Shown piece after piece: positions 43,312 to 51,024 of a stretch of 64,000 nucleotides of DNA (its first letter is position 1; every line of letters begins with the position of its first letter). The stretch is from UBA10364 sp049611965 (GTDB taxonomy: Bacteria; Bacteroidota; Bacteroidia; Flavobacteriales; Schleiferiaceae). Below the pieces are notes generated by a model. The model saw only the letters and a program-made list of their open reading frames with translations, ran no database searches and had not been told where the DNA came from. The DNA is taken from the NCBI GenBank assembly GCA_049611965.1, contig JBMZBC010000007.1, positions 1 through 64,000 of the forward strand, read 5' to 3'. The translations under genes were made by a program, and so were the position numbers.

Positions 43312-43313
43312 AA

Positions 43314-43727
43314 TTACTCTCCGTAATATTCGATGATGTTGTTGTTCGTTTCTGCTAGTACAATGCGATGTAAAGTGGCATTATACTCGGTAATTTTTGG
43401 TGCTAAGATTTTCCAGAATTCCATTGCGATGACCTCTGCAGTAGGCATTTTGCCTTGCATAAAATCAATGTCAAGATTGAAGTTTTTATGGTCTACCACA
43501 TCGATAATATGTGTTCGGATGATGGTCTTCAGATCAAAGAGGTTCATTACGAATCCTGTTTCAGGGTCAATTTCTCCCTTTACAGTAACCTCGAGGTCGA
43601 AGTTGTGACCGTGGTAGTTTTCGTTCGAGCATTTCCCGAAAATCCGCTTATTGGTAGCGGCGTCCCACTTGTCGTTCCACAGTTTGTGTGCTGCGCAGAA
43701 CTGTTCTTTTCGTTTGATGTAAATCAT
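43314..43727 (-). CDS. queD: 6-carboxytetrahydropterin synthase QueD
   Basis: A 137-residue T-fold enzyme of the 6-pyruvoyltetrahydropterin synthase family; in bacteria it makes 6-carboxy-tetrahydropterin for queuosine. Zinc ligands: H14 in FCAAHKLW and the HGH of YHGHNFDLEV; catalytic Cys in GKCSNENYHGHN. The C-terminal VLAETNNNIIEY Glu is the substrate anchor. queG at 4991 acts later in the same pathway. A -7 box lies 21 nt upstream, making this the first gene of the queD-fabD-mvaD-mvk-ubiA operon. Confidence 0.92.
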   Translation of the reverse strand: MIYIKRKEQFCAAHKLWNDKWDAATNKRIFGKCSNENYHGHNFDLEVTVKGEIDPETGFVMNLFDLKTIIRTHIIDVVDHKNFNLDIDFMQGKMPTAEVIAMEFWKILAPKITEYNATLHRIVLAETNNNIIEYYGE

Positions 43728-43748
43728 TGAAAGACGTTAAGTTTGATG

Positions 43749-43756
43749 CAAAGATA
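43749..43756 (-). promoter_or_regulatory. Candidate -7 promoter box for the queD operon
   Basis: On the minus strand TATCTTTG, an exact TAnnTTTG match, 21 nt before the queD ATG. A short 6-bp inverted repeat (43762-43767 with 43772-43777) lies just upstream, after the acpH-like stop. Confidence 0.6.
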
Positions 43757-43777
43757 CAACCCAAAACGGTGGTTTTG

Positions 43778-44419
43778 TTAAAGCCCTGCGGCTTTGCTTA
43801 GCGGGTGTTCTTTGACGAATTTTTGGCAGGCGAGAATCAACTCTGGATAAAAAGATAAAAACCATTGCTCTGCCTTAAGATAATTGGCGGAACCAGCTTC
43901 AAAATCTTTGAAAAATTGGCCCAAAGGTGCAATGGCAGGATGTCGTCGGCTCATACCACGGGCCGCACGTTGAATTCCTTTTAAGTTTTGATAACTAACA
44001 AGCCATCCTTCCAACTTCATCCATGGCCACATTCCCGCGGCTTTTCCTACGAGTAATTTCTTGTTGTGCTCAATCTCGAGTGTACACATATCTATGAATT
44101 CAACCGCGGTGAGGTGTTCCGTATGGGGTTGAAGCGATGCCATTTTGCTCCAATGTTTGTGTAAAAAGTAGTCGCCTAATAAATCCAAGGCGATAGGTGC
44201 GGTTTTTCCTGCTACGAGTCGTAAATGACTTTTGACCTCCTTAGATGCGTGATGTTCATCGGTGAAATGGTCTATAAATCTATGGAGTTCGACCCCAAGG
44301 ACTATTTCAGGGTTCGCTTTTTCCTTCCATGCATTGCCTCTAAATCCATCACCGGTGAAGTTAAAGAACCGAATGGATTCATTTTTCGGGCTGCAGTGAA
44401 GATGCGCTAGAAAATTCAT
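43778..44419 (-). CDS. Acyl carrier protein phosphodiesterase-like protein (AcpH/DUF479)
   Basis: A 213-residue HD-superfamily-like protein. N-terminal MNFLAHLHCSP, GVELHRFIDHFTDEH (about residues 43-57) and LDLLGDYFLHKHW (about 78-90) are the conserved AcpH-family motifs with metal-binding His/Asp. AcpH removes the 4'-phosphopantetheine arm from ACP; similar proteins in Bacteroidota are usually given this name without direct tests. It lies downstream of purS with a 61-bp gap. Confidence 0.85.
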   Translation of the reverse strand: MNFLAHLHCSPKNESIRFFNFTGDGFRGNAWKEKANPEIVLGVELHRFIDHFTDEHHASKEVKSHLRLVAGKTAPIALDLLGDYFLHKHWSKMASLQPHTEHLTAVEFIDMCTLEIEHNKKLLVGKAAGMWPWMKLEGWLVSYQNLKGIQRAARGMSRRHPAIAPLGQFFKDFEAGSANYLKAEQWFLSFYPELILACQKFVKEHPLSKAAGL

Positions 44420-44480
44420 GAGGTAGTCCTGAGTTGATCGTCGAACTCAATGCCTCTGAATGATTGAGAAAATGGGATGA

Positions 44481-44732
44481 TTAAGATGCGCTGACGGTGA
44501 ATTCGAAAGCCTCCATTACAGGATTAATCAAAAGCTTTTCGCATGCTTCCTTCACCATTGCTTCTGCTGCTGCAGCATCCGCAGCATCTACTTCCATTGT
44601 GATGTGCTTACCGATACGTACGTTACCACACGCTTCCAAGCCAATGTTTTTCAAATTTGCACCAACCGCTTTTCCTTGTGGATCGAGTAGTGCTTTTTGT
44701 GGCATCACGTTGATTTGAGCAGTGAATTTCAT
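44481..44732 (-). CDS. purS: Phosphoribosylformylglycinamidine synthase subunit PurS
   Basis: An 83-residue small subunit that bridges PurL and PurQ in purine synthesis. The sequence fits the PurS fold: MKFTAQINVMPQKALLDPQG, the GLEACGNVRIGKHI segment and a KLLINPVMEAFEF C-terminus. The start is the ATG at 44732, one base after the pssA stop; the longer frame would run back into pssA. PurL and PurQ are not in this window. The Ala-rich region (AADAAAAEAM) is helical. Confidence 0.88.
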   Translation of the reverse strand: MKFTAQINVMPQKALLDPQGKAVGANLKNIGLEACGNVRIGKHITMEVDAADAAAAEAMVKEACEKLLINPVMEAFEFTVSAS

Positions 44733-44733
44733 C

Positions 44734-45453
44734 TTAATTGATTTTTCTTTTTGATAAATAATCTGTTGCAAAGCTCAATAAAGGAAGCGTTGCAACGGTT
44801 ACAGTAAATGCTAATGGTCCTACAAAAATAACCAATAGGCAGAAGAGTACGACCAATATTACTTGTGCATTTCTACGAATCTTATCATCAGTAGATTTAA
44901 AACTCAAAATAGGCATGCGAGAGTTTAGCCAGTACACGCTAAGACTGAGAATACTGATAAGTATGAGGGTCATTGCAGTGCGCTCTTCTTCGGGCATGTT
45001 AACAATCCAATCCCATTGCTCCCATCGTCCTAGCCAGATCCAAAGTCCTAGGGCAAACAAGGCATTTGCAGGTGTTGGCATCCCAATAAAGTCTACACTC
45101 TGGTCGGTGCTCAAATTGAACTTCGCCAGACGATACACGCTCGAGGCAGCCACAGTCGCCCCCAAAATGATGGCCCAAGGTTGGTCTAAGGTGCCGTAAT
45201 CACTGAGGATGCTTGACCATAAGAATGCAGGAACCGCTCCGAATGAAATGGCGTCAGCCAGTGAATCGAGTTGTTGACCAAGAGGGCCTTGTACGCCCAA
45301 TCGACGTGCGAGCATTCCGTCCAATAAATCACAAAGTGCGGCGATTAATAAGCAAGCTGCAACACCATTTGTACTCTGCGCCACGATGAAATAGATGGCT
45401 ACAACTCCGCAAGAGGCGTTAATGAGCGTTAAAAGATTCGGAATGTGTTTCAT
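44734..45453 (-). CDS. pssA: CDP-diacylglycerol-serine O-phosphatidyltransferase
   Basis: A 239-residue membrane CDP-alcohol phosphatidyltransferase making phosphatidylserine, precursor of phosphatidylethanolamine. The family motif is complete: DGMLARRLGVQGPLGQQLDSLAD (D-G-x2-A-R-x8-G-x3-D-x3-D). About seven or eight membrane helices. ATG at 45453 (MKHIPNLLTLIN) is chosen over the upstream TTG. Divergent from lnt across only 29 bp; first gene of pssA-purS-acpH. Confidence 0.95.
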   Translation of the reverse strand: MKHIPNLLTLINASCGVVAIYFIVAQSTNGVAACLLIAALCDLLDGMLARRLGVQGPLGQQLDSLADAISFGAVPAFLWSSILSDYGTLDQPWAIILGATVAASSVYRLAKFNLSTDQSVDFIGMPTPANALFALGLWIWLGRWEQWDWIVNMPEEERTAMTLILISILSLSVYWLNSRMPILSFKSTDDKIRRNAQVILVVLFCLLVIFVGPLAFTVTVATLPLLSFATDYLSKRKIN

Positions 45454-45459
45454 TGGGTG

Positions 45460-45467
45460 CAAAGATG
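45460..45467 (-). promoter_or_regulatory. Candidate -7 box for pssA, 6 nt from the start codon
   Basis: On the minus strand CATCTTTG, one mismatch to TAnnTTTG, followed by CACCCA and then the ATG. Transcription would begin at or next to the start codon. Confidence 0.45.
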
Positions 45468-45470
45468 CAT

Positions 45471-45478
45471 TATTTTGG
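45471..45478 (+). promoter_or_regulatory. Candidate -7 box for lnt, 4 nt from the start codon
   Basis: TATTTTGG, one mismatch to TAnnTTTG, followed by CGCT and then the ATG at 45483. It lies 3 bp from the divergent pssA box. Confidence 0.4.
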
Positions 45479-45482
45479 CGCT

Positions 45483-47033
45483 ATGACCGATTGGAAAAAA
45501 CTCAATTCATTTTATCTGAGTCTGCTGGCTGGGATTTGTTTGATTGCCGCTTGGACTTGGAGCCCCCTCGTGGTGTTCTTGTTTCCTGCTTGGGTCATGC
45601 TCCTTGAGTTGGCCGGAAGAAAAAAGCGTCCCTTATTCTTTTTGTACCTCGCCTTCGCCATATGGAATGGCGGTACTACTTATTGGATAGCCAATGCCCA
45701 TCCCCTCGGGGTCATTGCCACAGTTGGAATCAATGCGTGGCTCATGGCATTTGCGCTGTGGTTCGGTATTCGGGCCCGAGCAATGTTCACCCGTCTAGGG
45801 CTTCGTTCTGCATTTGCCTGGTTGCCCGTCATTGCCTCTTGGATGGCTTTTGAACATCTCCACGAATATTGGGGTTTGGCTTTTCCTTGGTTGCATCTAG
45901 GAAATACCTTTTACGCATGGCCAGAGCTCGTACAGTGGTATTCATTTATTGGTAATGCTGGAGGAACTTTATGGGTATTGATTGTGGCCATCATCTGGCA
46001 AGGCACCACAAAGAATTTTGTGAGAGCAGGAGTTCTGCTTGCACCGGTTGTATTGAGCTTGGGGATGTTTTTTATGCCAGAGGCCAGTTCTAATACATCC
46101 CTTTCAGTAGCAGTAGTACAGCCGAACATCAACTCGTACACAGAAAAATGGAGTACCCCGGAACGCACACAGATACAGAAAGTGGATCGGTTACTTAAAG
46201 AGAGTGGTGCCTCGGACGTTGACTTGCTTGTGCTCCCAGAAACATTCCTGCCAAAGGCACGACAGGAATTGGTTTTAGAAAAATCGGTCAATGACGCGAT
46301 GATTAATCAAGTCTTGAAAAATTACGGGAAGTCGGCCATTTTTGGCGCAACGACTTATGATTTTCAGGAGGAGAAGACGTACTTCAATCGACCCATGGGA
46401 GACCGCTATTACACCTTATACAACACCGCGCTATTCCAGAGCAGTACAATGAAGCCTTGGGACATTTATCATAAAGGAAAGTTGGTGGTCGGCGGTGAAA
46501 CTATGCCTTTTGTTAAGTATTTACAGCCGATTTTTGGCGATTGGGCCCTAGAATTAGGCGGCACATCAGGAACGTTGGGGACCTCGACAGAGCGAAAGGT
46601 TTTTGTGGATACCGTTCTCGGATTAAAATTGGCACCTATCATTTGCTGGGAAAATGAGTTTTCTGGATATGCGACGGAATACGCGAGAGCCGGTGCAAAT
46701 CTATTGGCAGTGATTACAAACGACGGCTGGTGGGGCGATACCGACGGACACGTGCAACATATGCGTTTTTCCGGTCTTAGAGCCATCGAGCAGCGCAAGT
46801 ATGTGGTGCGTAGTGCGAATACGGGCATAAGCACGATAATTGATACCAAAGGACGGCCTTTAGACCGATTAAATTGGGAAGAAGAAGGGGTGCTTCTGAG
46901 TGAAGTCCCTTTGATGGAAGGAGAGACCTTGTATGTGAAGACAGGCAATTGGCTTGGACCTTTAATGAGCATCTTCTTCGGGTGTACCCTCCTTATAGTT
47001 CTAATTAGCAGATTTTTCAGAATTAAACCTTAG
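45483..47033 (+). CDS. lnt: Apolipoprotein N-acyltransferase
   Basis: A 516-residue inner-membrane enzyme that adds the third acyl chain to lipoproteins. About six N-terminal helices precede a nitrilase-fold domain with catalytic E253 (LPETFLP), K331 (YHKGKLV) and C388 (ICWENEF), and a final helix near the C-terminus. The start at 45483 (MTDWKKLN) is chosen because it places the first helix at residues 8-25 and has a -7-like box just before it; upstream in-frame ATG 45465 and TTG 45453 overlap the promoter region. Confidence 0.93.
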   Translation: MTDWKKLNSFYLSLLAGICLIAAWTWSPLVVFLFPAWVMLLELAGRKKRPLFFLYLAFAIWNGGTTYWIANAHPLGVIATVGINAWLMAFALWFGIRARAMFTRLGLRSAFAWLPVIASWMAFEHLHEYWGLAFPWLHLGNTFYAWPELVQWYSFIGNAGGTLWVLIVAIIWQGTTKNFVRAGVLLAPVVLSLGMFFMPEASSNTSLSVAVVQPNINSYTEKWSTPERTQIQKVDRLLKESGASDVDLLVLPETFLPKARQELVLEKSVNDAMINQVLKNYGKSAIFGATTYDFQEEKTYFNRPMGDRYYTLYNTALFQSSTMKPWDIYHKGKLVVGGETMPFVKYLQPIFGDWALELGGTSGTLGTSTERKVFVDTVLGLKLAPIICWENEFSGYATEYARAGANLLAVITNDGWWGDTDGHVQHMRFSGLRAIEQRKYVVRSANTGISTIIDTKGRPLDRLNWEEEGVLLSEVPLMEGETLYVKTGNWLGPLMSIFFGCTLLIVLISRFFRIKP

Positions 47034-47043
47034 TAGTTAGGTG

Positions 47044-47065
47044 CGGTATGTAACTTTGCATACCG
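47044..47065 (+). promoter_or_regulatory. lpdA promoter box bracketed by a perfect inverted repeat
   Basis: TAACTTTG (47051-47058), an exact TAnnTTTG box 22 nt before the lpdA ATG, is flanked directly by CGGTATG (47044-47050) and CATACCG (47059-47065), a perfect 7-bp inverted repeat. It could be an operator covering the promoter. Confidence 0.65.
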
Positions 47066-47080
47066 TTAAAACAATTTTAC

Positions 47081-48478
47081 ATGAGTTCATACGACGTAGT
47101 AGTAATCGGTTCAGGTCCTGGAGGCTATGTAAGTGCAATCAGATGTGCCCAATTAGGCATGAAAACAGCATTGGTAGAAAAGTACAGCACCTTGGGTGGT
47201 ACTTGTTTGAATGTGGGGTGTATCCCTTCGAAAGCTTTGCTGGACTCTTCAGAGCATTACCATGCAGCCGTGCATTCTTTCGAGGCGCACGGTATTAATG
47301 TAGAGAAGCCAACGGTTGATTTCGCTAAAATGATCGAGCGCAAGGCAGGTGTTGTAAGCACCACTTGTGACGGTATTGACTACTTGATGAAGAAAAACGA
47401 GATCGACGTATTGCACGGGTTCGGTTCGTTAGTAGATAAAAACACGGTTCAGATAGCTGGTGAAGAGACCACTACAGTGAGTGCCAAGCACATCATCCTT
47501 GCAACCGGATCGAAGCCTATCGAGCTTCCGTTCGCGAAGTTCGACAAGGAGCGCATCATTTCTTCAACGGAAGCACTAAGCCTCAAGGAGATTCCAAAGC
47601 ACATGGTCGTTATTGGCGGTGGAGTTATTGGTCTTGAATTGGGTTCAGTATACGCGCGTCTAGGCGCTGATGTGACTGTGGTGGAGTACGCCAAGAGCAT
47701 CATCCCAACTATGGACGGAGCTATGGGTAAAGAGCTCATGCGCAGTATGAAAAAGCTCGGTGTGAAGTTTAGTCTGAGCACCAAGGTTAGCGATGTAAGT
47801 CGCGACGGGGATGTGGTTAAGGTAACAGCTACCAACAAGAAAGGAGAAGAAGTCGTTTTTGAAGGTGATTACTGTCTTGTAGCGGTGGGTCGCGGTGCCT
47901 ACACTGCGAAGCTTGGCTTGGAAAACGTAGGCATTGAAACAGATGAGCGTGGCCGCATTTCGGTGAACGATCACTTGCAGACTGCAGTTCCTAATATTTA
48001 TGCCATTGGTGATGTTGTTCGCGGCGCTATGTTGGCGCACAAGGCGGAAGAAGAAGGTGTATTTGTTGCAGAATCTATCGCTGGAGAGAAACCGCACATC
48101 AACTATGATTTGATCCCAGGTATCGTGTATACTTGGCCAGAGGTTGCCGCTGTTGGAAAGACAGAGGAGCAATTGAAAGAAGAAGGCGCTGCATACAAAG
48201 TAGGCTCGTTCCCAATGCGTGCTTTGGGCCGTTCTAGAGCTTCTGGCGATATTGATGGTGTGGTCAAGGTGTTGGCCGATAAGAATACCGATGAGGTATT
48301 GGGCGTACACATCGTCGCTGCGCGCGCTGCTGATATTATCATGGAGGCAGTAACGGCGATGGAATTCCGCGCATCCGCAGAGGACATTGCCCGCATTTGC
48401 CACGGTCACCCAACGTATACAGAGGCCTTGAAAGAGGCAGCATTGGCAGCTACTGCAAATCGCGCACTACACAGTTAA
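47081..48478 (+). CDS. lpdA: Dihydrolipoyl dehydrogenase
   Basis: A 465-residue FAD-dependent E3 subunit shared by 2-oxo acid dehydrogenases and glycine cleavage (gcvH is at 19721). Seen: GSGPGGYVSAI FAD-binding motif, redox disulfide GGTCLNVGCIPSK (about residues 37-49), NAD-binding GGGVIGLELGSV (about 180), AIGDVVRG, and the catalytic HGHPTYTEAL near the C-terminus. The stop overlaps the pabB start by one base. Confidence 0.97.
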   Translation: MSSYDVVVIGSGPGGYVSAIRCAQLGMKTALVEKYSTLGGTCLNVGCIPSKALLDSSEHYHAAVHSFEAHGINVEKPTVDFAKMIERKAGVVSTTCDGIDYLMKKNEIDVLHGFGSLVDKNTVQIAGEETTTVSAKHIILATGSKPIELPFAKFDKERIISSTEALSLKEIPKHMVVIGGGVIGLELGSVYARLGADVTVVEYAKSIIPTMDGAMGKELMRSMKKLGVKFSLSTKVSDVSRDGDVVKVTATNKKGEEVVFEGDYCLVAVGRGAYTAKLGLENVGIETDERGRISVNDHLQTAVPNIYAIGDVVRGAMLAHKAEEEGVFVAESIAGEKPHINYDLIPGIVYTWPEVAAVGKTEEQLKEEGAAYKVGSFPMRALGRSRASGDIDGVVKVLADKNTDEVLGVHIVAARAADIIMEAVTAMEFRASAEDIARICHGHPTYTEALKEAALAATANRALHS

Positions 48479-49731
48479 TGACTAAGGCATCGACATACAA
48501 AGTCGATCCGAGAGGTATAGAGCATCGACTGCTGGAACTTTCCAGTGGTCGATCTTTTTTTGCACTCTATACAAGCAACAGCTATCCAAATTCTGAGAAG
48601 CGTTACGAGCTCATTTTTGGTTGGGGTGCCCGTGAGGTATTTACTGATGCTCAGGTAGATTCAGATACCTTAAATGATGGTTGGAAGTTTGGTTTTTTAG
48701 GCTACGAGCTTAGGACCCAATTTGAATCGGTCACCCAGGAAAATGATGCCCTAGGTCAATGGCCACATGCTCAATTCTTTACCCCTGAGGTGGCAGGGGT
48801 TCTACATGTGGATGGAACCTTGGAGATTTGGGCTGAGGATGCTGTTGCGGCAGAACAGGCGTTGCGAGAAGTTATGGATACCCCAAAGCGTGCGGCCTCA
48901 GGCAACACTTCATTGCATTTTGAACCTGTTGAGACCAAGGAGGAATACGTTGCCAATGTTAATGTTTTGAAGAACCACATTCAGCGTGGGGATATTTACG
49001 AGGTGAACTATTGTACTGCCTTTAAAGCAGATTTTAAGGAATTGGATAGCGTTGGTCTCTATAACAATATGGTTGAAGGAACAAAGGCCCCATTCTCGGC
49101 GTATATCAAGATGAGGCACCACGAACTGCTCTGTACATCCCCTGAACGCTACATCAAAAGAGAGGGCAGTCGAATTTGTTCTCAACCTATTAAGGGCACA
49201 AATAGATATTCTAATACAGACAATGAGGCGGCTCAAGCGTCACTACTAGAAAGTGACAAAGAACGCGCTGAAAATGTGATGATTGTCGATTTGGTGCGAA
49301 ACGACTTGTCTAGAGTGGCAAAGAAGGGCACGGTAAAAGTGAGCGAGCTCTTTGGTACCTATGCTTTTAAAAATGTCAATCAGATGATCAGTACCGTTGA
49401 GGCTGAGGTCAAAGAAGGAGTGAGCAATTGGGACATTATCGCAGCAAGTTTTCCTATGGGTTCGATGACTGGGGCTCCCAAGGTAAGCGCCATGGAGTTG
49501 GCCGAGCGCTATGAGAAAGTGGCTCGAGAGATCTATTCAGGCGCTGTAGGATACATCACTCCGGAAGGTGATTTTGATTTTAACGTTGTCATTCGAAGCA
49601 TTGCCTTGAACAAATCCACCGGTGTAGCGACGTTGCACGTGGGTGGTGCCATTACCATTCTTAGCGATGCCGATGAAGAATATGGGGAGTGCTTGCTCAA
49701 GGCCGAAAGTGTTTTAATGGCCGCAAAATAA
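48478..49731 (+). CDS. pabB: Aminodeoxychorismate synthase component I (PabB-like)
   Basis: A 417-residue chorismate-utilising enzyme; with an amidotransferase it makes 4-amino-4-deoxychorismate for folate. Key motifs: QPIKGTNRY (Lys nucleophile characteristic of PabB rather than anthranilate synthase), VDLVRNDLSRV, and GSMTGAPKVSAMELAERYE. The start is the ATG at 48478 overlapping the lpdA stop (TAATG); the longer frame runs back within lpdA. Salvage of an alternative identity as anthranilate synthase component I is possible but less likely. Confidence 0.88.
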   Translation: MTKASTYKVDPRGIEHRLLELSSGRSFFALYTSNSYPNSEKRYELIFGWGAREVFTDAQVDSDTLNDGWKFGFLGYELRTQFESVTQENDALGQWPHAQFFTPEVAGVLHVDGTLEIWAEDAVAAEQALREVMDTPKRAASGNTSLHFEPVETKEEYVANVNVLKNHIQRGDIYEVNYCTAFKADFKELDSVGLYNNMVEGTKAPFSAYIKMRHHELLCTSPERYIKREGSRICSQPIKGTNRYSNTDNEAAQASLLESDKERAENVMIVDLVRNDLSRVAKKGTVKVSELFGTYAFKNVNQMISTVEAEVKEGVSNWDIIAASFPMGSMTGAPKVSAMELAERYEKVAREIYSGAVGYITPEGDFDFNVVIRSIALNKSTGVATLHVGGAITILSDADEEYGECLLKAESVLMAAK

Positions 49732-49737
49732 AAGGCC

Positions 49738-49745
49738 TATTTTCG
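49738..49745 (+). promoter_or_regulatory. Possible -7 box for tilS, 4 nt from the start codon
   Basis: TATTTTCG, one mismatch to TAnnTTTG, followed by TTTC and the ATG at 49750. Read-through from pabB is also possible. Confidence 0.35.
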
Positions 49746-49749
49746 TTTC

Positions 49750-51024
49750 ATGGATCTTCCAGAATTACTTCCTAGTAAAAAAGCTGTCCTCGGTTTTAGC
49801 GGGGGCGTAGACTCTGTGGTGCTCAGTCAGCTGCTTGTCGAGCGTTACAACATTCGTCCTTACTTGTTGCACGTGAATTATGGACTCCGTGAAGAGGCCG
49901 ATAGCGACGAGCAGTGGTGCCGATGGTACGCTCAGGAGTACCGTTTCGAAATCATTGTACTCAAGGCTGATCCTAAGGAGCGCGAGGGTGAGAATGTCCA
50001 GAATTGGGCCCGAAACATCCGCTATGATTTTTTTGAAAAGCAAGCGAAAGCACTAGGAGCAGCCTATATTTTCACCGCCCATCACGCCGACGACAGACGC
50101 GAAAGTTTCTTGATGAATGCACTTCGCGGTAGCGGTTTAACCAGTGTAAGTGGCATGAATAATACCCGATTCATCCGCCCTATGGCCAACATGGACAAGG
50201 CAGAGGTGCTGGCCTACGCACAGGAGCGTGGCCTGAGCTGGGTGGAAGATGCCTCGAATGCAACCTTGAAATACAAGCGGAATCAAATTCGTCACCTACT
50301 CACGCCGGTACTTGACCAGGTCGAACCACGATGGAAAGGTGGTCTTAAGAAGACCGTTGATAACCTCTACCGCGACGGAATGCTGCTGGGTGGCCTTTTG
50401 AAGGGATGGTCCGATCAGTTTGTCACACTGCATAAAGGAGAGCATTACATTAAAATGGGCCCTTGGACCGAGGAGTCTTATGCCCAAGTTTTATTGTGGC
50501 GTTTCTGCTTAAGCATCGACGCTGGACTTTCCTACGAGGAGGTGGGGCATGTGCTTAAAGGCGATATCGGGCAGCGAACTGCGGGTCGAACACATCTTTT
50601 AATTAAGGATCGGGGCCAATTCATCGTTGGACCCAATGTCCCCGTTGATCGCAAGGAGTACACCATTACCAATTTGGAAGAGCTCGATCACTTGCCTTTT
50701 GAATTACAATTCATTGCCACACCAAAAGCGGAGGTTGAATTTGGTCCGGATAAAGAGTGGATGACGACAAATGTGCCACTTCCACTGGTCATTCGAACGT
50801 GGAGGCCTGGCGATAAATTCGTGCCTTTGGGCATGAGCGGCACAAAGAAAGTAGCCGACTTTTTAAATGATTTAAGACTGCCAAGACACCACAAGGAACA
50901 CGTTTGCGTGGCTACCCATGAAGGCAAAATTTTATGGGTGTTGGGGCACCGAATTGATGATTCGATGAAAGTTGCCGAAGGCGACAACATGGCCTATCTT
51001 GCAGTGATAAACCCGAAACTATGA
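49750..51024 (+). CDS. tilS: tRNA(Ile)-lysidine synthase
   Basis: A 424-residue ATP-dependent enzyme that converts wobble C34 to lysidine in the Ile-CAU tRNA, making it read AUA. Seen: PP-loop S17-G-G-V-D-S22, HVNYGLREEAD, AHHADDRRESFLMN, then the TilS-specific middle domain and a C-terminal domain with IRTWRPGDKFVPLGM and KVADFLND. It overlaps dsbD by 4 bp (ATGA). Confidence 0.95.
   Translation: MDLPELLPSKKAVLGFSGGVDSVVLSQLLVERYNIRPYLLHVNYGLREEADSDEQWCRWYAQEYRFEIIVLKADPKEREGENVQNWARNIRYDFFEKQAKALGAAYIFTAHHADDRRESFLMNALRGSGLTSVSGMNNTRFIRPMANMDKAEVLAYAQERGLSWVEDASNATLKYKRNQIRHLLTPVLDQVEPRWKGGLKKTVDNLYRDGMLLGGLLKGWSDQFVTLHKGEHYIKMGPWTEESYAQVLLWRFCLSIDAGLSYEEVGHVLKGDIGQRTAGRTHLLIKDRGQFIVGPNVPVDRKEYTITNLEELDHLPFELQFIATPKAEVEFGPDKEWMTTNVPLPLVIRTWRPGDKFVPLGMSGTKKVADFLNDLRLPRHHKEHVCVATHEGKILWVLGHRIDDSMKVAEGDNMAYLAVINPKL

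Noticed and set aside
43780..43795. Hairpin AAAGCC/GGCTTT at the end of the acpH-like gene
   Set aside because: Only six pairs, overlaps the stop codon, and no T run follows on the minus strand.
48397..48477. N-terminal extension of pabB into lpdA
   Set aside because: It would overlap lpdA by 81 bases; the ATG at 48478 matches the TAATG coupling.
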